Assembly (NCBI GenBank): GCA_030512295.1
Contig: JAULSR010000001.1
Location: 744,001 to 808,000 of the forward strand
DNA length: 64,000 bases
Direction: 5' to 3'
From: Bombardia bombarda
Taxonomy: Eukaryota; Ascomycota; Sordariomycetes; Sordariales; Lasiosphaeriaceae
In this document: in pieces, positions 35,773 through 48,500 of the stretch
How the letters are laid out: each line of letters starts with the position of its first letter
How positions within the stretch are numbered: position 1 is the first letter of the stretch
Position numbers and translations under genes: made by a program
The notes under the pieces: generated by a model
What the model saw: the letters and a program-made list of their open reading frames with translations, nothing else
Told to the model about the DNA's origin: nothing
Database searches by the model: none

Positions 35773-38700
35773 TGGGTGGTTCAAGACTCTCAGCAGTATC
35801 CGTTCGATTCATGCCAAATGTGTATCTACAGCAATGGCGGCATGGCAGAGCGTGGACGGAAGAAAATTTGCAACATGTTGCTTACGGGCAGACAGCGGTC
35901 CTCGAAAAGTAGTGTCTGTGATGCGGAAAGGTCGGGTTAGGTTCAGACAGATCGAGTCTTGTTGCGCAATAGGGTGGCGATGGGTCGATCAGGTTTGGAC
36001 TACTACTACTACTACTACTGGACTCTGACTGGATCGGACTGGACTGGGCTGGACAGGATCGTGTGTGCTTGTAGGCAATCTTCTAAGATAGTTGCTAGTT
36101 GAATTTTCTTCTGAGAATGTTTTATACCTGCTGATCTGCTTGCTTGCTTGCTGGCTTGTGTGATGATGGTGATAGTTTATTTAGGTGATGTGATGTGATG
36201 TGGTTAAAGGTAAGGTAAGGGAAAGTGATGGGTGTTTGGGAGAGGTGATCGGTCCATCGTGGATGTCTAGCTAGCTGTCAATCTAGCTAGGACTGACTGT
36301 ATGGCTATATCAACTACGTATATATTAGATTCTTGTGGTGATGGAATGGGAAGAACTGTGAGTGTTTCTTTGTCCCTACTTCTTTTACCATTTTATCCCC
36401 TTTTCATTGAGACTCATGGACAGTGTTATTTTGACATCTCGTTGACTTGTCCACATTCCAAGAACTGCTTCAGGTGGCCAATATAACAAGAAGAGGATTT
36501 TGAGTAAGAGAACGGTTATTTTAGGTTCTGTTGACACATTGTTATGTGTAGGGATAGGGACAAAGCAGTGTAGAATGCAATAAATAGACATTCAGAGAAG
36601 GGGTTGGCTAAGTAGACACATACTAAGTAAGGAGGCGACAAAGGGGTCTCTTTTACTGGCATGAGTGATGGATGATGGATAGCTCGGTCAGTGCTTTCTT
36701 TCTGATCAATAGTCCACAACCCAGCAACATCTGACCTATGTATATCCATGCGATATCCCGTTGGCAGTAGGTAGTTCCATAATGCGCTGGGTCCCTCATC
36801 TGAGTACTAGCTAGAATGACCTAGGTAGGTATGTATGTGGGAGAAGCGAGGGAGGAGGAGAAGGATGGAGTAAGCCGCTGTTTTGTTTGCCGAATTTGAT
36901 CTTCCCACTCCTCCTTCGTTTTGGCTGATTTCTTCAGAAAACCTTCTATTCTGGTGGGCCGGTATAGTCGGCTGGCAGTTGTGGCCGCGGGTGAGATGGC
37001 CTGAGATATGCAAAAAGGTCACCGGGGCAGAGACCGGCCAATACCCCGACCACAGTAAGTGGTATTCAGAAGACAAGATATTGCTGATAAATAAGAGGAC
37101 ATTATGTGTAAGTATCCCTGACGAGAAGAGGCTTACACAGCATTGGTAGAACAACATGGGTACATACAGTCTCGCTACAAGAGCCATTTTACACCCAAAC
37201 TTATCATTTCCCACTTGCTACAAATCACCAAAAGACATCAACAAAAAGGCATCACGTTATTTATCATCACTTCATGTTGTCGTCCAACGCATGAATGATG
37301 CGCGCGCTAGTCTATCCATCTGGCGCCAGGGGCCAGGCCTGGGGAAGCCTCACTTCGCCTCACTTCGCCTCGTCGTCGCATCATGCACAGGTGAGGGCCA
37401 GGAAGGGATGGCCATGTTTTTTAGCCGGCCCTCCTTTTTATCCCATGATTCCCAGTGTCACTCAACCGACCCCTTGTCCATGGCCCGTGAGATGGGAAGT
37501 GGGATAGGGGAATGCGGGCATGTCATTGTGGCTTGTGAGATTGCAAAATCATGGGACAATGGAGGCGCGGGATGTCAGTGATGATGGATATGAGATGGTT
37601 TATGCCATTGTCTGACAGCAAGCAACTTTAGAAGCCGCATATTGTATCGTCATGTCACGATAACGGCGAGCGGTGATTTTGATCGGACTTGGTAGTTATG
37701 GAACTCAGCCCGATACGAAGGAGTCACCCGGCACTCGTCGAACCCTCTGGTTTCGAGAAATAGGAAAATAATGAAATATGGAATATCCTGTACTGCGTGC
37801 CAACCGAGCTGGAATCTCGTGTGTCGCAGCCGCACAATCGTATATAATGGGCCCCACCAAAGGTAGCGCGCGCGGAGGTCCGCCACTGAGAGAGAGGGGG
37901 GGCCGGGGAGGGAGGGAGGCCCGTTTCCTGCCTCCTTTTTTGTCATCCAATGTCTTGCCTTAGGAATGGAGGTGACGAGTGACGACTGTCCGACAACTGG
38001 CTGCCTCCCCCTGAGTCTGGAGCACGGCAAAAAGAACGATGGAAGTCCGGCAGTGTAAAAAAGGCCGCAGTGGAAATAGGTACGTAATTAAATGGGTTTT
38101 TGTGTGTGGTTTGCAAATCCACATCCGCCAGCAAATGGGCTGTGGGTTCAAGGTGAAGGAGGGACGACTGCAGTGAGTGGCCAGCGACACACCGAAATCG
38201 CCTGGAATGGACCCGGGACACAGCCCATTCGCCGGTGGAGACGAGCCCATTGGACCACGGAGCACAAGCTACGCCCTCGGGGAGCACTGCCGAGAAAAAA
38301 AAAACAGCAAAAAACTCAGCAGAAATCCCAGCACTTGGGGGAAGGGGTGGCTCTCGGGGGATTATGCGCGATAAAAGGGGTCGGACGTTTCATGTTTAAG
38401 CTAACCAAAAGAGAGCAAGAAAAAAAAAGAGCGAAAAGGAGGAAAAAATTGGGGACCCATTTGACCAGTGAGGGGCTTCACTTGCAGTCGTCACAGTCGG
38501 GCGGCTGTGACCGGGGTTCTCCAGATCTGAGGGCTCTCGGACCACTCACAGCGATGAGATGGCACTCTCCGCTTCTCGGACCAATCAAGCGGTGTCGGCG
38601 TTTTAAACAGCCAGGCACACTCGGCCGTCGATTGGCTGGCGCTGTTCTGCGCCATTGACGCGCGCCCCTGGCTAGAGATGCGCAGGAACCGCTCAACCTG

Positions 38701-40066
38701 TATCATTTCTCTTTGTTTCTCGGAAATCTTTTCTGCGCTACACATTCGGTTTTTTTCCTTCTTGCTGTGCTCGCCCCCCATTTGCGTGCGTGTGTGCGTG
38801 CTTGTGTCGCCTACCCAGGATGCAGTCCATGTCTTGGCTCTCCGTTGGTCGTTCTGTTCTGTGTTGTTCCTTCCCTGACAGGGTACCTTGGTGATAGAAT
38901 GTTGGGAGCAATCAGGCACGTACTGGTTATGGCAGGAGCAAACAAGTCATCCCCCCGCTGGCAGGTTGGCTGGCAGGCGAGTGCCGATTACTAGTCTCCG
39001 CCACGGCAGTCACGTTCCATTCGTCTTTCCTTGAGAGCTTGCAAGCCTGTCAGAGGGTCAGTCGCTCGCTCCCTGAAGGGATCAGCAGGGCAGTTTCCAC
39101 GTCTCAACAGTCGCTTCTTCTCACCCAAGAGGGCGGCAATGCGCGCAAATCTATACCACACACATTCCAAAAACCAAAAGGCAGAGACAAGATCAGACCG
39201 CGCGGCTGGACTGCATCTCGTGCATTAACCCTTCTGGTCCTCTGAGGAGTCACTGCGAGGGGGGAGCGGCGCGGGGCACGGCAAGCATGGAGCATGGAGG
39301 GGCCCTTGGGGCCACAGAACGGAGACCACAGAACGGAGACCACAGAACGGGGACCCACCGTGGATGCACAATCGGCGGCCACACAAGTGACAATGCACAC
39401 ACACACAACTGGAAGGGAGGACAAACCCGGTCGATATCTCGTCCATTTTGGGCCCATTCGCGATGTGACTATGCCCGCAACGGCACACTACAGGCGCATC
39501 TGGAAGCCTGGGTTGCTTGCCAGAGGTGGCGTTCGAAACAAGAGGGCGTTTGCCAGCCTCTCGGCCAATCGTCCACAGGCTTCTGGCCAGATGAGAAACA
39601 TAAAGGCTCTGTCATCCTCTCTTCCATCTTCACCTTGATCTTGCTTCTTCACCCACGGTTCCACTCTTTTGAACCCCGTTGTCCTTCCTTATCAACCACC
39701 ACCCCGCCAAGGGCTTCTTATTGTTCCTCTCTCATCCCATTGTCAAGCGCTCCATTCAGTGACGCCATTGCTCTATTGTTCTCTTCAGCCAGGAGCTTCC
39801 CATTGTTCGCCTGTGGACCGACCTCACCATCACCCATTGTGTAACCCCCAGCCGCCCTCAGGCATTTAAGATACAAAAAGGCCGACCTGCTCGAAGCAAC
39901 TTGGTTATTCCTAACCACCAGACACAAAAAAGCCACCATTCCTTTGATCGTCTGAGCAGTGCTCGACATATTAAAACACCACAATCAGGCCTCGTTTGCC
40001 AGTCTCTCCCTCAAGTATACAAATACACCACAGATATCAGAATCACAAACTCTGAGCACACAACCC

Positions 40067-40112
40067 TCAACAACAACAACAACAACAACAACAACTACTA
40101 CTACTACTACTA
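40067..40112. repeat. (AAC)n(TAC)n compound microsatellite in the AA11 leader
   Basis: About eight AAC units followed by about six TAC units, ending 17 bases before the start codon, so within the 5' untranslated region. Confidence 0.85.
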
Positions 40113-40128
40113 CAACACAACAGTCAAG

Positions 40129-41414
40129 ATGCGTACCTCCTTCACCACAACTGGCTTTGTGGCCACCCTTCTCGCCTGCGGCCAGCTCGCGGCAGCACAC
40201 ATGGAAATGTCCTTCCCAGCACCTTTCCGCTCAAAGTTCAACCCCAACTCAGACCCCGGCAGCATCGACTACACCATGACGGCACCTCTCAGCCAAACCG
40301 GCAGTGACTACCCCTGCAAGGGCTACCACAAGGACTTTGGCACCCCCGCTGGCAAGCCCACGGCAACTTTCGCCCCTGGCAGCTCTTACAACTTCAGCAT
40401 CACAGGTGGCGCTGCCCATGGTGGCGGCTCCTGCCAGGCTAGTCTCAGCTACGATGGCGGGAAGACCTTCGTCGTGATCGAGTCCATCATCGGTGGATGC
40501 CCCTCCAGCCCAACTACCCCTTCAAGATCCCCTCGGACGCCCAGACCGGTGACGCCATCTTCGCCTGGACCTGGCACAACCAGATCGGCAACCGCGAGAT
40601 GTACATGAACTGCGCTGCTGTTACCATTGGAGGCGGAAGCGCCAAGCGCGAGGAGGAGGAGCAGAAGCTCGCCGAGCGTGACGTTGCCTTCTCCGCCCGC
40701 CCTCAGATCTTTGTCGCCAACGTCGGAAACGGCTGCACCACAGTGGAGACGTTTGACGTCGAGTACCCCGCCCCTGGCCCCGAAGTCGTCGAGCAGTCGA
40801 GCAAGCTCAAGCCACCAGCGGGCAGGTGTGCTGCTGTGGCTGTGGGCGGTGGAGCAGCTGATTCCAACCCTGGCTCTGGCTCTAGCTCTAGCTCGGCAGT
40901 TGTCGCCGCTCCGGCTCCGGCTACCTCAGCTGCTGCCCCTGTCTCGACCACTGCCGCTCCCGTGGCCTCGTCCTCATCGGCAAGACTCGGCGGCATCTTC
41001 ATCACTGTCTCCACAGACTCCGCTGCCAGCGCCACCGCTGTCCAGCCTTCGGCCACTGCTTCTTCAGTTTCCGCTTCGGCTCCTGTCGTCGTCGTGCCTA
41101 CCAGCACCGCTGCGGCTGCCACGACCCTCCAGACTGCCACCAAGTCCAGCTCCGCCAGCCTCCCCGCTGGCACTGGATCCTCTTCGGGCTCTACGGGTGC
41201 ATTTGCTGTCGGCGAGGCCTGCACCGATGAGGGCGCCTGGAACTGCATCGCCGGTACCTCGTTCCAGCGCTGCGCGAGCGGCTCTTGGTCGGCTGTCATC
41301 GCGATGGCGGCTGGCACCAAGTGCACGGCCGGTGTGAGCGACACCCTTGCCTATGGCAAGCGCAGCATCGTCAGGCGTGCCGGGGCAAAGTTCCGCTTTG
41401 CTGCCACTGCTTGA
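40129..41414 (+). CDS. AA11 lytic polysaccharide monooxygenase with X278 tail, apparent -1 frameshift
   Basis: Secreted copper enzyme of family AA11, which oxidatively cleaves chitin. The ATG at 40129 begins a 23-residue signal peptide ending LAAA, so the mature chain starts at His24 (HMEMSFPAPF), the first ligand of the histidine brace. The second ligand is the His in GAAHGGGSCQ and the axial residue is Tyr in GNREMYMNC. Downstream are AIFAWTWHNQIG and FVANVGNGCTT, typical of AA11, then a Ser/Ala/Thr/Val-rich linker. A C-terminal module (GAWNCIAGTSFQRCASGSWS) resembles X278, the usual AA11 partner. The frame breaks at 40500-40504. Upstream coding reads through IIGGCP in one frame, and NYPFKIPSDA continues in another. 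A run of four C there would need five to restore continuity. No intron of plausible length fits. The gene is either recently inactivated or miscalled at a homopolymer; everything else looks intact. Confidence 0.85.
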
Positions 41415-43321
41415 TTTTCACAAGTCATTTGAACATGACTTTCATTCAATTCGTCCGCAATATGTTGCTTCCTCTTTATTTCTCTTCTTCAGGCTGTGCC
41501 TTTTTAGATCATCATCGATCTTTTTCCTTTTTTTTTTTTTTTTTCATTTTCTTTCTGTTTTTGGGACTTCCTTTCTGGACGAGAGATTTCATTTGGGATT
41601 TTGGGACTGGACTGGACTGGAGCTGGGCTGGCATTGCAACAACGACATTCGTTTTTTTATACACATCAGAAAGGGGCAACCATCAAAGAGTGGGGGGAAG
41701 GGATTTTTTTTGACCTGCATATACACACAATCATGATCATGGCTGAAGTGGAAAAAGAAAATTCATCATATGAACGGCGTTTTTTATTTTTGCGTTTTCT
41801 TTTCTTCGAGTGGAAGGAAGGGTGGAAATACAGCCAGCATCATTACATACAGGAGATGCATTTCTCCTGTTGTTGTAACCACATTGTATCTACCTATCAT
41901 TAGTTGGCTAGACTCTGCGTTAGCTGGTGTCTGCCTACCTATCTTATCTATCTTGCCTGCTGGCCTGTTCACTCGCACACTTTTGTTCGTGTGGATGGAG
42001 TGTGGGAGTGAGCAGAGATGGCAGGGAAACAAGAATAAAAAACAAGAGCATTCTTAAAATCGGACTTTTTTCGTGTTTCCTGTGCGTTAAATTGTGAAGC
42101 ATGTTATGTTGGTTTTGGTGACTGTTATTTGTGATGTATTGATAGCAAGAGTGTGGTGAGACCACCCAGTCTTGCTGTCGTCCCTTGTTTTGAGGGGAAA
42201 ATAACTGCGACAGCAAGAGGCCTCATCCACTCACTTGGTTGACATCACCAAACCCACTGACATCCAGGACCAGCCGGGAAGAAAAGTTCAGAAGGATGAA
42301 AGGAGTGACCGACCCAGCTATCAACGACACACAAACTCATCCAGAACAAAGTTTAAACCCCAACCCAAATTAGTTAAAAGTTAGTGCTTTGCAAAGAAGC
42401 CAAATAATGCCAGCAAACCTGTAACATACAACCCCCAATGTCAAAAGCCAATTGTACTATCAAATGATCAATCACAACCGCCTAGGCCGGCAGGTATGAC
42501 CTCTACTAGAATCCCAATTTCACAAATACACAGTACTTAATCACTGTCTTTAAAGTTAGGTACTTACCTATTTATAGAGGAAGGCAAAACATAGCATTCA
42601 CTAGAACAACAGACAAAAGAGACAAACTTGGTGAATTCCCATTCAAAAAAAAAAACAGACAACAGAAGAAAATATTCAGATAAAATAAAACAAACATAAA
42701 AGATAGAACAAACAAATAACCATACGCCGCGAGCCATCCACCCACCTCCTTTACTTTCGCTGACACCTAACTACACATCTACAACTGATATTCACCAGAA
42801 AATCACTCCCATCCATCTACCCACCAATCCATGCTCTTATCACCCTGTTGCTCTCTCTCTCCCCCGCTCCTGTTCTTGTTCAACTTCCCCCCCCTCCCCC
42901 CCCCCCTCCTCCCAACTTACTTGCGTCCTGAACTATCTATCCCCAACCGCCTGACCGTCAACCAACCAACACATATGTGGGCGGGTATGTGTGTTTGTGT
43001 TTGTTTTTGTGCTTGTTTGAAGATGGTGTGTATCTGAGAGCATATATAATGGAAAATATATGCAAGACAAGGATAAAACGCGAGAAAAGACTACAAAGTC
43101 GAGCAGAGTAGTTCGCTTGTTCAGAATCCCCACCTACATCCCACACTTATATGTCCCATGCCTTCTCCATTAGGCCTCCATTCCCTAGTGTCTGCGTGTT
43201 GTATATATAATCCTTCATCCCAATATAGGCAGTTGGCTTGATTGCTTATCTTTCCATTTTTTCCCTTCACCTGTTCCTTGATTCCTTCTTCAAAGAATTC
43301 CCATCTATCAAACCGCCAAAC
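41415..43321. other. Convergent spacer between AA11 gene and snt1
   Basis: A+T-rich 3' untranslated sequence from both sides, with T-runs near 41526-41545 and a C-rich run near 42887-42910. No credible coding segment is seen. Confidence 0.5.
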
Positions 43322-45452
43322 CTAACCATACCTCCGATCCCCCCTCTCATACCCACCATGCGGCCTCAACTGTCTCCCCAGTATCTCCATCTGATGCTGC
43401 TGCTGAGCCTGCTGCTGAGCTTGCTGTTCGCGCTCCCGCTGCTGCTGCATGATCTCCTGCCTCGCCTGCTGCTGCGCGGCAAGCTCGCCTCTGACCAGCT
43501 CTCCTCTATGATCCCTCAGATCGCCCCTTCCGCCAACAAGATCTCTCGCATCCCTGCCACCGCCCAGGTCTACTCTCACCGGCTCTCTCCCTCCCATCTG
43601 CGCCTCCCTCATCTGGATGTCGCGCATCTGTTGCGTCTGCATCTCGCGCAGCCTATTTTCTTGCATCTGCGCATCCCTAAGTGCATCTTGTTGCTGTCCG
43701 GGATACGGAGGTGGACCGGGCGCGGGCCCTCGCGGGTCAAAATTATTCACCGGGGTGTAGCTCCTAACAATGGCCGGATCTCTGCCTTGTCCTGGGCCAG
43801 GTGTATTGGTGTAGCGGGCATATGGTGGGCCCTGTGGCAGAACAGGCTCGACCCGTCGTTGATCGGGCGGGGGTGCGTATCGGGTGCCACCCAGCGAGGA
43901 ATGGTGCTGGTGCGAGACCATGCCTGCTCCGGGGCTTTGGACCTCGTGGCCGGGGTAGACGGGCGGTCCGCGGGCATCCCTCAAGTTTAGTGGGTGAGGC
44001 GGCTGAGGAGGTGCTGACGACGGCCACGGGTTGTGCTGCGGTGGGATGGAGCTGCTGATTTGCGGCTTCGGCGCATGTTGGGCAGCCCATGCCGACTGTG
44101 TAGGTACAGGAGGCTGGCTGGCCTTTGGCGGCGCTTGGTGCGACGGCTGCCAAGCTGCCTGTTGCTGGTGCTGCTGGTGCTGCTGGTGCTGCTGCTGTTG
44201 TTGCTGCTGTTGCAGAGTAGCCGCACTGGTTGGCTGGGACGGAGCCCAAGTGTCTCGGCTGGGCGGCGGGGGTTCCCGGCGGCCCGTCATGGACGGATGA
44301 GGTGCGAACTGAGGAGTTGGAGAGGCAGCATGTGGCTGAGAGACAGGATAGGACGGATAGGACGGCTGAGCCTGATAGCCCATCTGGGCCTGCTGTGGAT
44401 GTTGTTGTTGAGGGTGCTGCTGGGGGGCATGCTGCTGGGCGATCCTGGGATCATGCTGAGCAGGTGGTGGATAATGAAGCACTTGCTGCGACTGAGGGGA
44501 GTTCGAAGCGCTGCCCTGGTGCTGAGACTGGAATTGGTGGCGTGGATAGTAGTGGGGATGTCCCTGAGTTTGAGCATTGGCCTCTGCCATTGCCGCTGCT
44601 GATGCTGCGGCAGGATCCATTGTCGATACCATGGATGACCTTGGCGCACTCATATGCTGTGATTGGGGAGACTGAGTGTGATATGGCTTCAGGGACGGTA
44701 TGGCCGACTGTGGCGCTTGAGATGTATTGCGAGAATAGGGATAGCCCTGAGGTTCCGTCTCCCTACGCTGAGGTGGCGCCGGTACAGAGGTTGGTGGCTG
44801 CGAGGGACGAGCAGAGATGGACTGGGGCGGTGGTGTCGCGCTTGGCTTCAGGCCCGAAGAGACGTCGGCCATCCTCTTGGGAGGAGGAGGAGGATCGTCA
44901 TTCAGCAACGCCATGAGGCTGCTAGTCTTGCGTTCTGGTGGACGGGCTGGAGCCATTGCGACAGGTGGAGGCGGCGGAGGAGCAGGATGGGCAGTGACAG
45001 GGCTTGCGCCGTACTGTTCCTGCATCGACGTCGGTATGGTCCGCTGCACGCCCGGCATAGGCCTGTCAACCACCGGCCCAACCTGGGGAGGTCCTTGCTG
45101 ACTCGGCATGGAATCGCTGAGCAGGCTTCTTACGACGGGTTGTTGCTGGGTTGGTGTGTACGGCCTGGGCGCTGGCGCCATGACACGCGGGGGCTCTGGC
45201 TGTCTTGCCAACGGGATTGGCTCGTTTCTCTGCTGCTGCATGGCTCGATGCGGTTGGCCAAATGGCATGTATGAGGGTTCGGGGTGGTGAATGTGCTGAT
45301 CAGGTTCCTGCTTGAGACGAACAGGTGCCCGTTCGACCGGTCCTGGTCTAGGTTGTTCCCGCTGGATGGCCTCTATCATAGCCGTTCGCTCCTGTCGCTC
45401 GCGTGGCTGGAACAGAGCATCGCGGGCCTCCTTCTGTTGTGCTAGGATTGGG

Positions 45453-45533
<81 letters not shown>

Positions 45534-48500
45534 GAGTGCTGAAGACCGACATTTTCATTCCATCCAGCCTGGCGTGGGGGTGCTTGTTCGGTGACGGGAG
45601 GGGTGCGCACAGGAGTAGGAGGTTTTTGCGAGATGCGAACAGGTTGCTGCTGCTGCTGTTGCGCCTGCTGCTGCTGCTGCTGCGGGGGTTGTTGTGCGGG
45701 CTGTTGCTGCTGCTGCTGCTGCTGTGGCTGGGGCGGCGGGGCTGGCTCGCTTTCCCTCTCGTGCGCATAATTGAATGGAGCAACATGAGGTGGTCTAAGA
45801 GGGCGCGAGTGGGTATTGGCATTGGGCGACATTGCTTGGGAGGCATTAGGCCCACTTGGTGGTGGTTGCTGCTGCTGTGGGGGCGGTGGTGCTGCTGATG
45901 CTGGTGAAAGCAACGGCGCAGTCATTACACCCGATGACGGTTGCACAGCAAGCGGATGCGGATGAGGATGCGGCCCAGGCCCAGGACCAGGACCAGGACC
46001 AGGACCAGGACCAGGCGAGACCTGAGCCTGCTGCTGGACCTGCTGGACCTGGTGGGGCTGCTGCTGCTGCTGGGCCTGAATCTGAGCCTGTTGTTGGGCT
46101 TGCTGCTGCTGCTGCTGCTGTGGCTGCGCCTGGGGGGCAATCGGCACCTGGAACCGGAATGCTGGCTGACTTGATGGCGGCTCGGTCTTGGTGGGGGTCG
46201 ACTCCTCAGACTCGGCAGCAGCAAGCGGCCGGTGCCCCGTCGATGGCACGTCATATCTCTTTCTCGGCCCTGTCGAGGGGGTTGGCGGGTTAGGCCGCTT
46301 CTCTCCCCTCGACCGCTTGGCGTCGGCCTCTGCCGCCATCTGCTCCCATTCCGGCTTGCCTTCCTTCTGGCGGACGAAGTAGTTCTTAACCTGTTAATTA
46401 GAAATCATCTGTTAGCCGTGTATCTTATGAGTATTGAATTCAGTCACCTACCATGACTGCCGTCTTTGTTTGCATATGATTGGCAATCGACGTCCAATCC
46501 GTGCCGAAGGAGCGCAATAGGTTCGGAAAATCGGTCGACTCCGAAACACTCCAATAGCTCGACGCTTGTTGCGACGTGCGAGCACGATCGGAGCCGGAGC
46601 CGCTAGGCGTCCCAATCTCAAATGTAGCCACCTGCGCCGGGGGCGGTGGTGGTTCAGGTCGAAGCGAAGGCGGAGCCATGACTTCGGAGATGGTGGACGG
46701 CATCGGAGGCGCCGTCTTCTCAGGGGTGGCAAGCGGCGGCTGCGGCTGCGGTGGCTGCTGCTGCTGCTGCTGTTGTTGTTGGGGCTGTTGCTGTTGAGGC
46801 TGCTGCTGCTGCTGTTGCTGGACAGGCATCAACGGTGGCTGCATGCCCCCAGGTGGCACCTCGAACTGGGGTGGAAGACGAGGATTGTGATCTGCAGCCG
46901 TCTGTGGGGACAGCCATTCTGCAGCACCACCCTGCACTCTCGAATTGGACCGCGACCTGTTGACCTTGCCCTGGGCGCCGCCGGCTGGAGTCGGCGCGAG
47001 AGCTTGCACCGGCTTCGGTGCCTTTGGCTCCTTGTCAGCCTTGGGTTGACGTCTCCGCCCAGGCTTCTTGGGCTCCGTTTTCTCGGCGCCGCTGTCATTC
47101 TTCGACTCTGCCGCCGCTGCTGCGGCTGCGGCTGCGGCTGCGGCTGCTCCACCTCTCCTGCGTGCCGGAGTCGCAGCCGGAGTCGCGCCATCCGAGTCAG
47201 CATTATTATTATTCGAGGTTAACTCAAAGCCCCAAGTCGGGGCCGCCGCACGGCGTGGGTGTCGTCGTCGTTCCCCATTCTCGCCGTTTTCTTGCGGTTC
47301 CTCTACCTCATTTTCCGCGGTGCGAAGTTCATCCACCAAAATGCTGGACCGCACCTTCCCACGTGCCTTCTTCCGCCGCCTGGGTTGCTTCTTCAGCTTC
47401 TCCTTCAGATTCAGCTCCCTCTTCTTTACATAATAGTATTGGATGCAAGCACGGAAGTCGCGGTTCGGTATATCCTTGGCAATCCTGCCCCATTGCTTGG
47501 GGTTCTCGAGATAGGCCTTCTCAAACAGCTCCGCCTCTTGTTCGGAGAAGTTACTAGACCAAGGAACAACCTGCAGAGTAGCCACGAGTTTTTCGAGAGG
47601 GAGAAGACCCGAGTTGTCGAAGAAGAGGCCGCTTTCCTTCTCTTCCTCAGTCCAGTACATGTCAGGAATCGTGGCCTCTTTCTCGCTACGATATTTCTCT
47701 TTCATTGCCCTGGCCTCTCTTGCTTCCTTCTCCTTTTGTTCACGAATTGACTCCTGGATTGCGTATTCAACGTCCAGCTCTGTAGAAAATCGCCCGGCCG
47801 CTCTTCTTCCTCCCTCTGGCTTGGCTTCAGCAGGCGCAGTCGGCTTTCCGTTTGCGCCTATGGGCATCCCCGAATTTGTAAAGTGGTTTCGGCTCTTTAC
47901 AGCAGCCGGGTCGTCCGAGAGAGTGAATCGTAGATAAAGATCGTAGTCTACCGCGAACTTGTCCGTTGCTTTCTGCTGATTCTTCCGCGTTTTTGCTGTC
48001 GTGTCCCCAATTTGGGACAAGAGGAATGCTTCAAAATCAGACGACTGCTGTGCTAGTTTGCGGACACGTAAACTCTCGTACCATAGTTTTGTAGTAAAAA
48101 CAGGAAGCTGATCGATGGGGGGAGTAGCTGAATACTGCCGAACGGCTTCAATGCTGCCGTAAACGCTTGCATCGTCCTCTGTCTTGTTCTCGCTCTCCTC
48201 ATCAGCTACAAATTGACTACTAGTTCCAGGAACTGAGTTAAATTGTGGCGGAAAGATACCAAGGGCGTCTCTGACACCTGGCATTTCATTGATCGGTTCG
48301 GCTTGTCGCGATGGCGCCAGCGTATCCTGTGCCTCTGAGACATCCTGCATATCAACATCTTCATCGGGCGCTTTTGGCTGCTCAACTGTGGGCAAAGGTG
48401 GAAGTCCCGAGCCTTCTGTGTCCATTTCCTCGATCTTGGGCTGACGCTCTGGGGCATGATTCGCAGCCTCGTCTCCATTCTCAACGGTCGGAATCGCTGA

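Larger units (their letters stand above)
35231..40128. other. 4.9-kb spacer without a recognisable gene
   Basis: The pbp1 3' region is followed by simple repeats: GGT/GTA-rich near 35690-35745, (GTGA)n at about 35749-35772, (TAC)n near 36000-36018. No open frame with a recognisable domain is present. The last ~500 bases are the C/A-rich leader of the AA11 gene. Confidence 0.5.
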
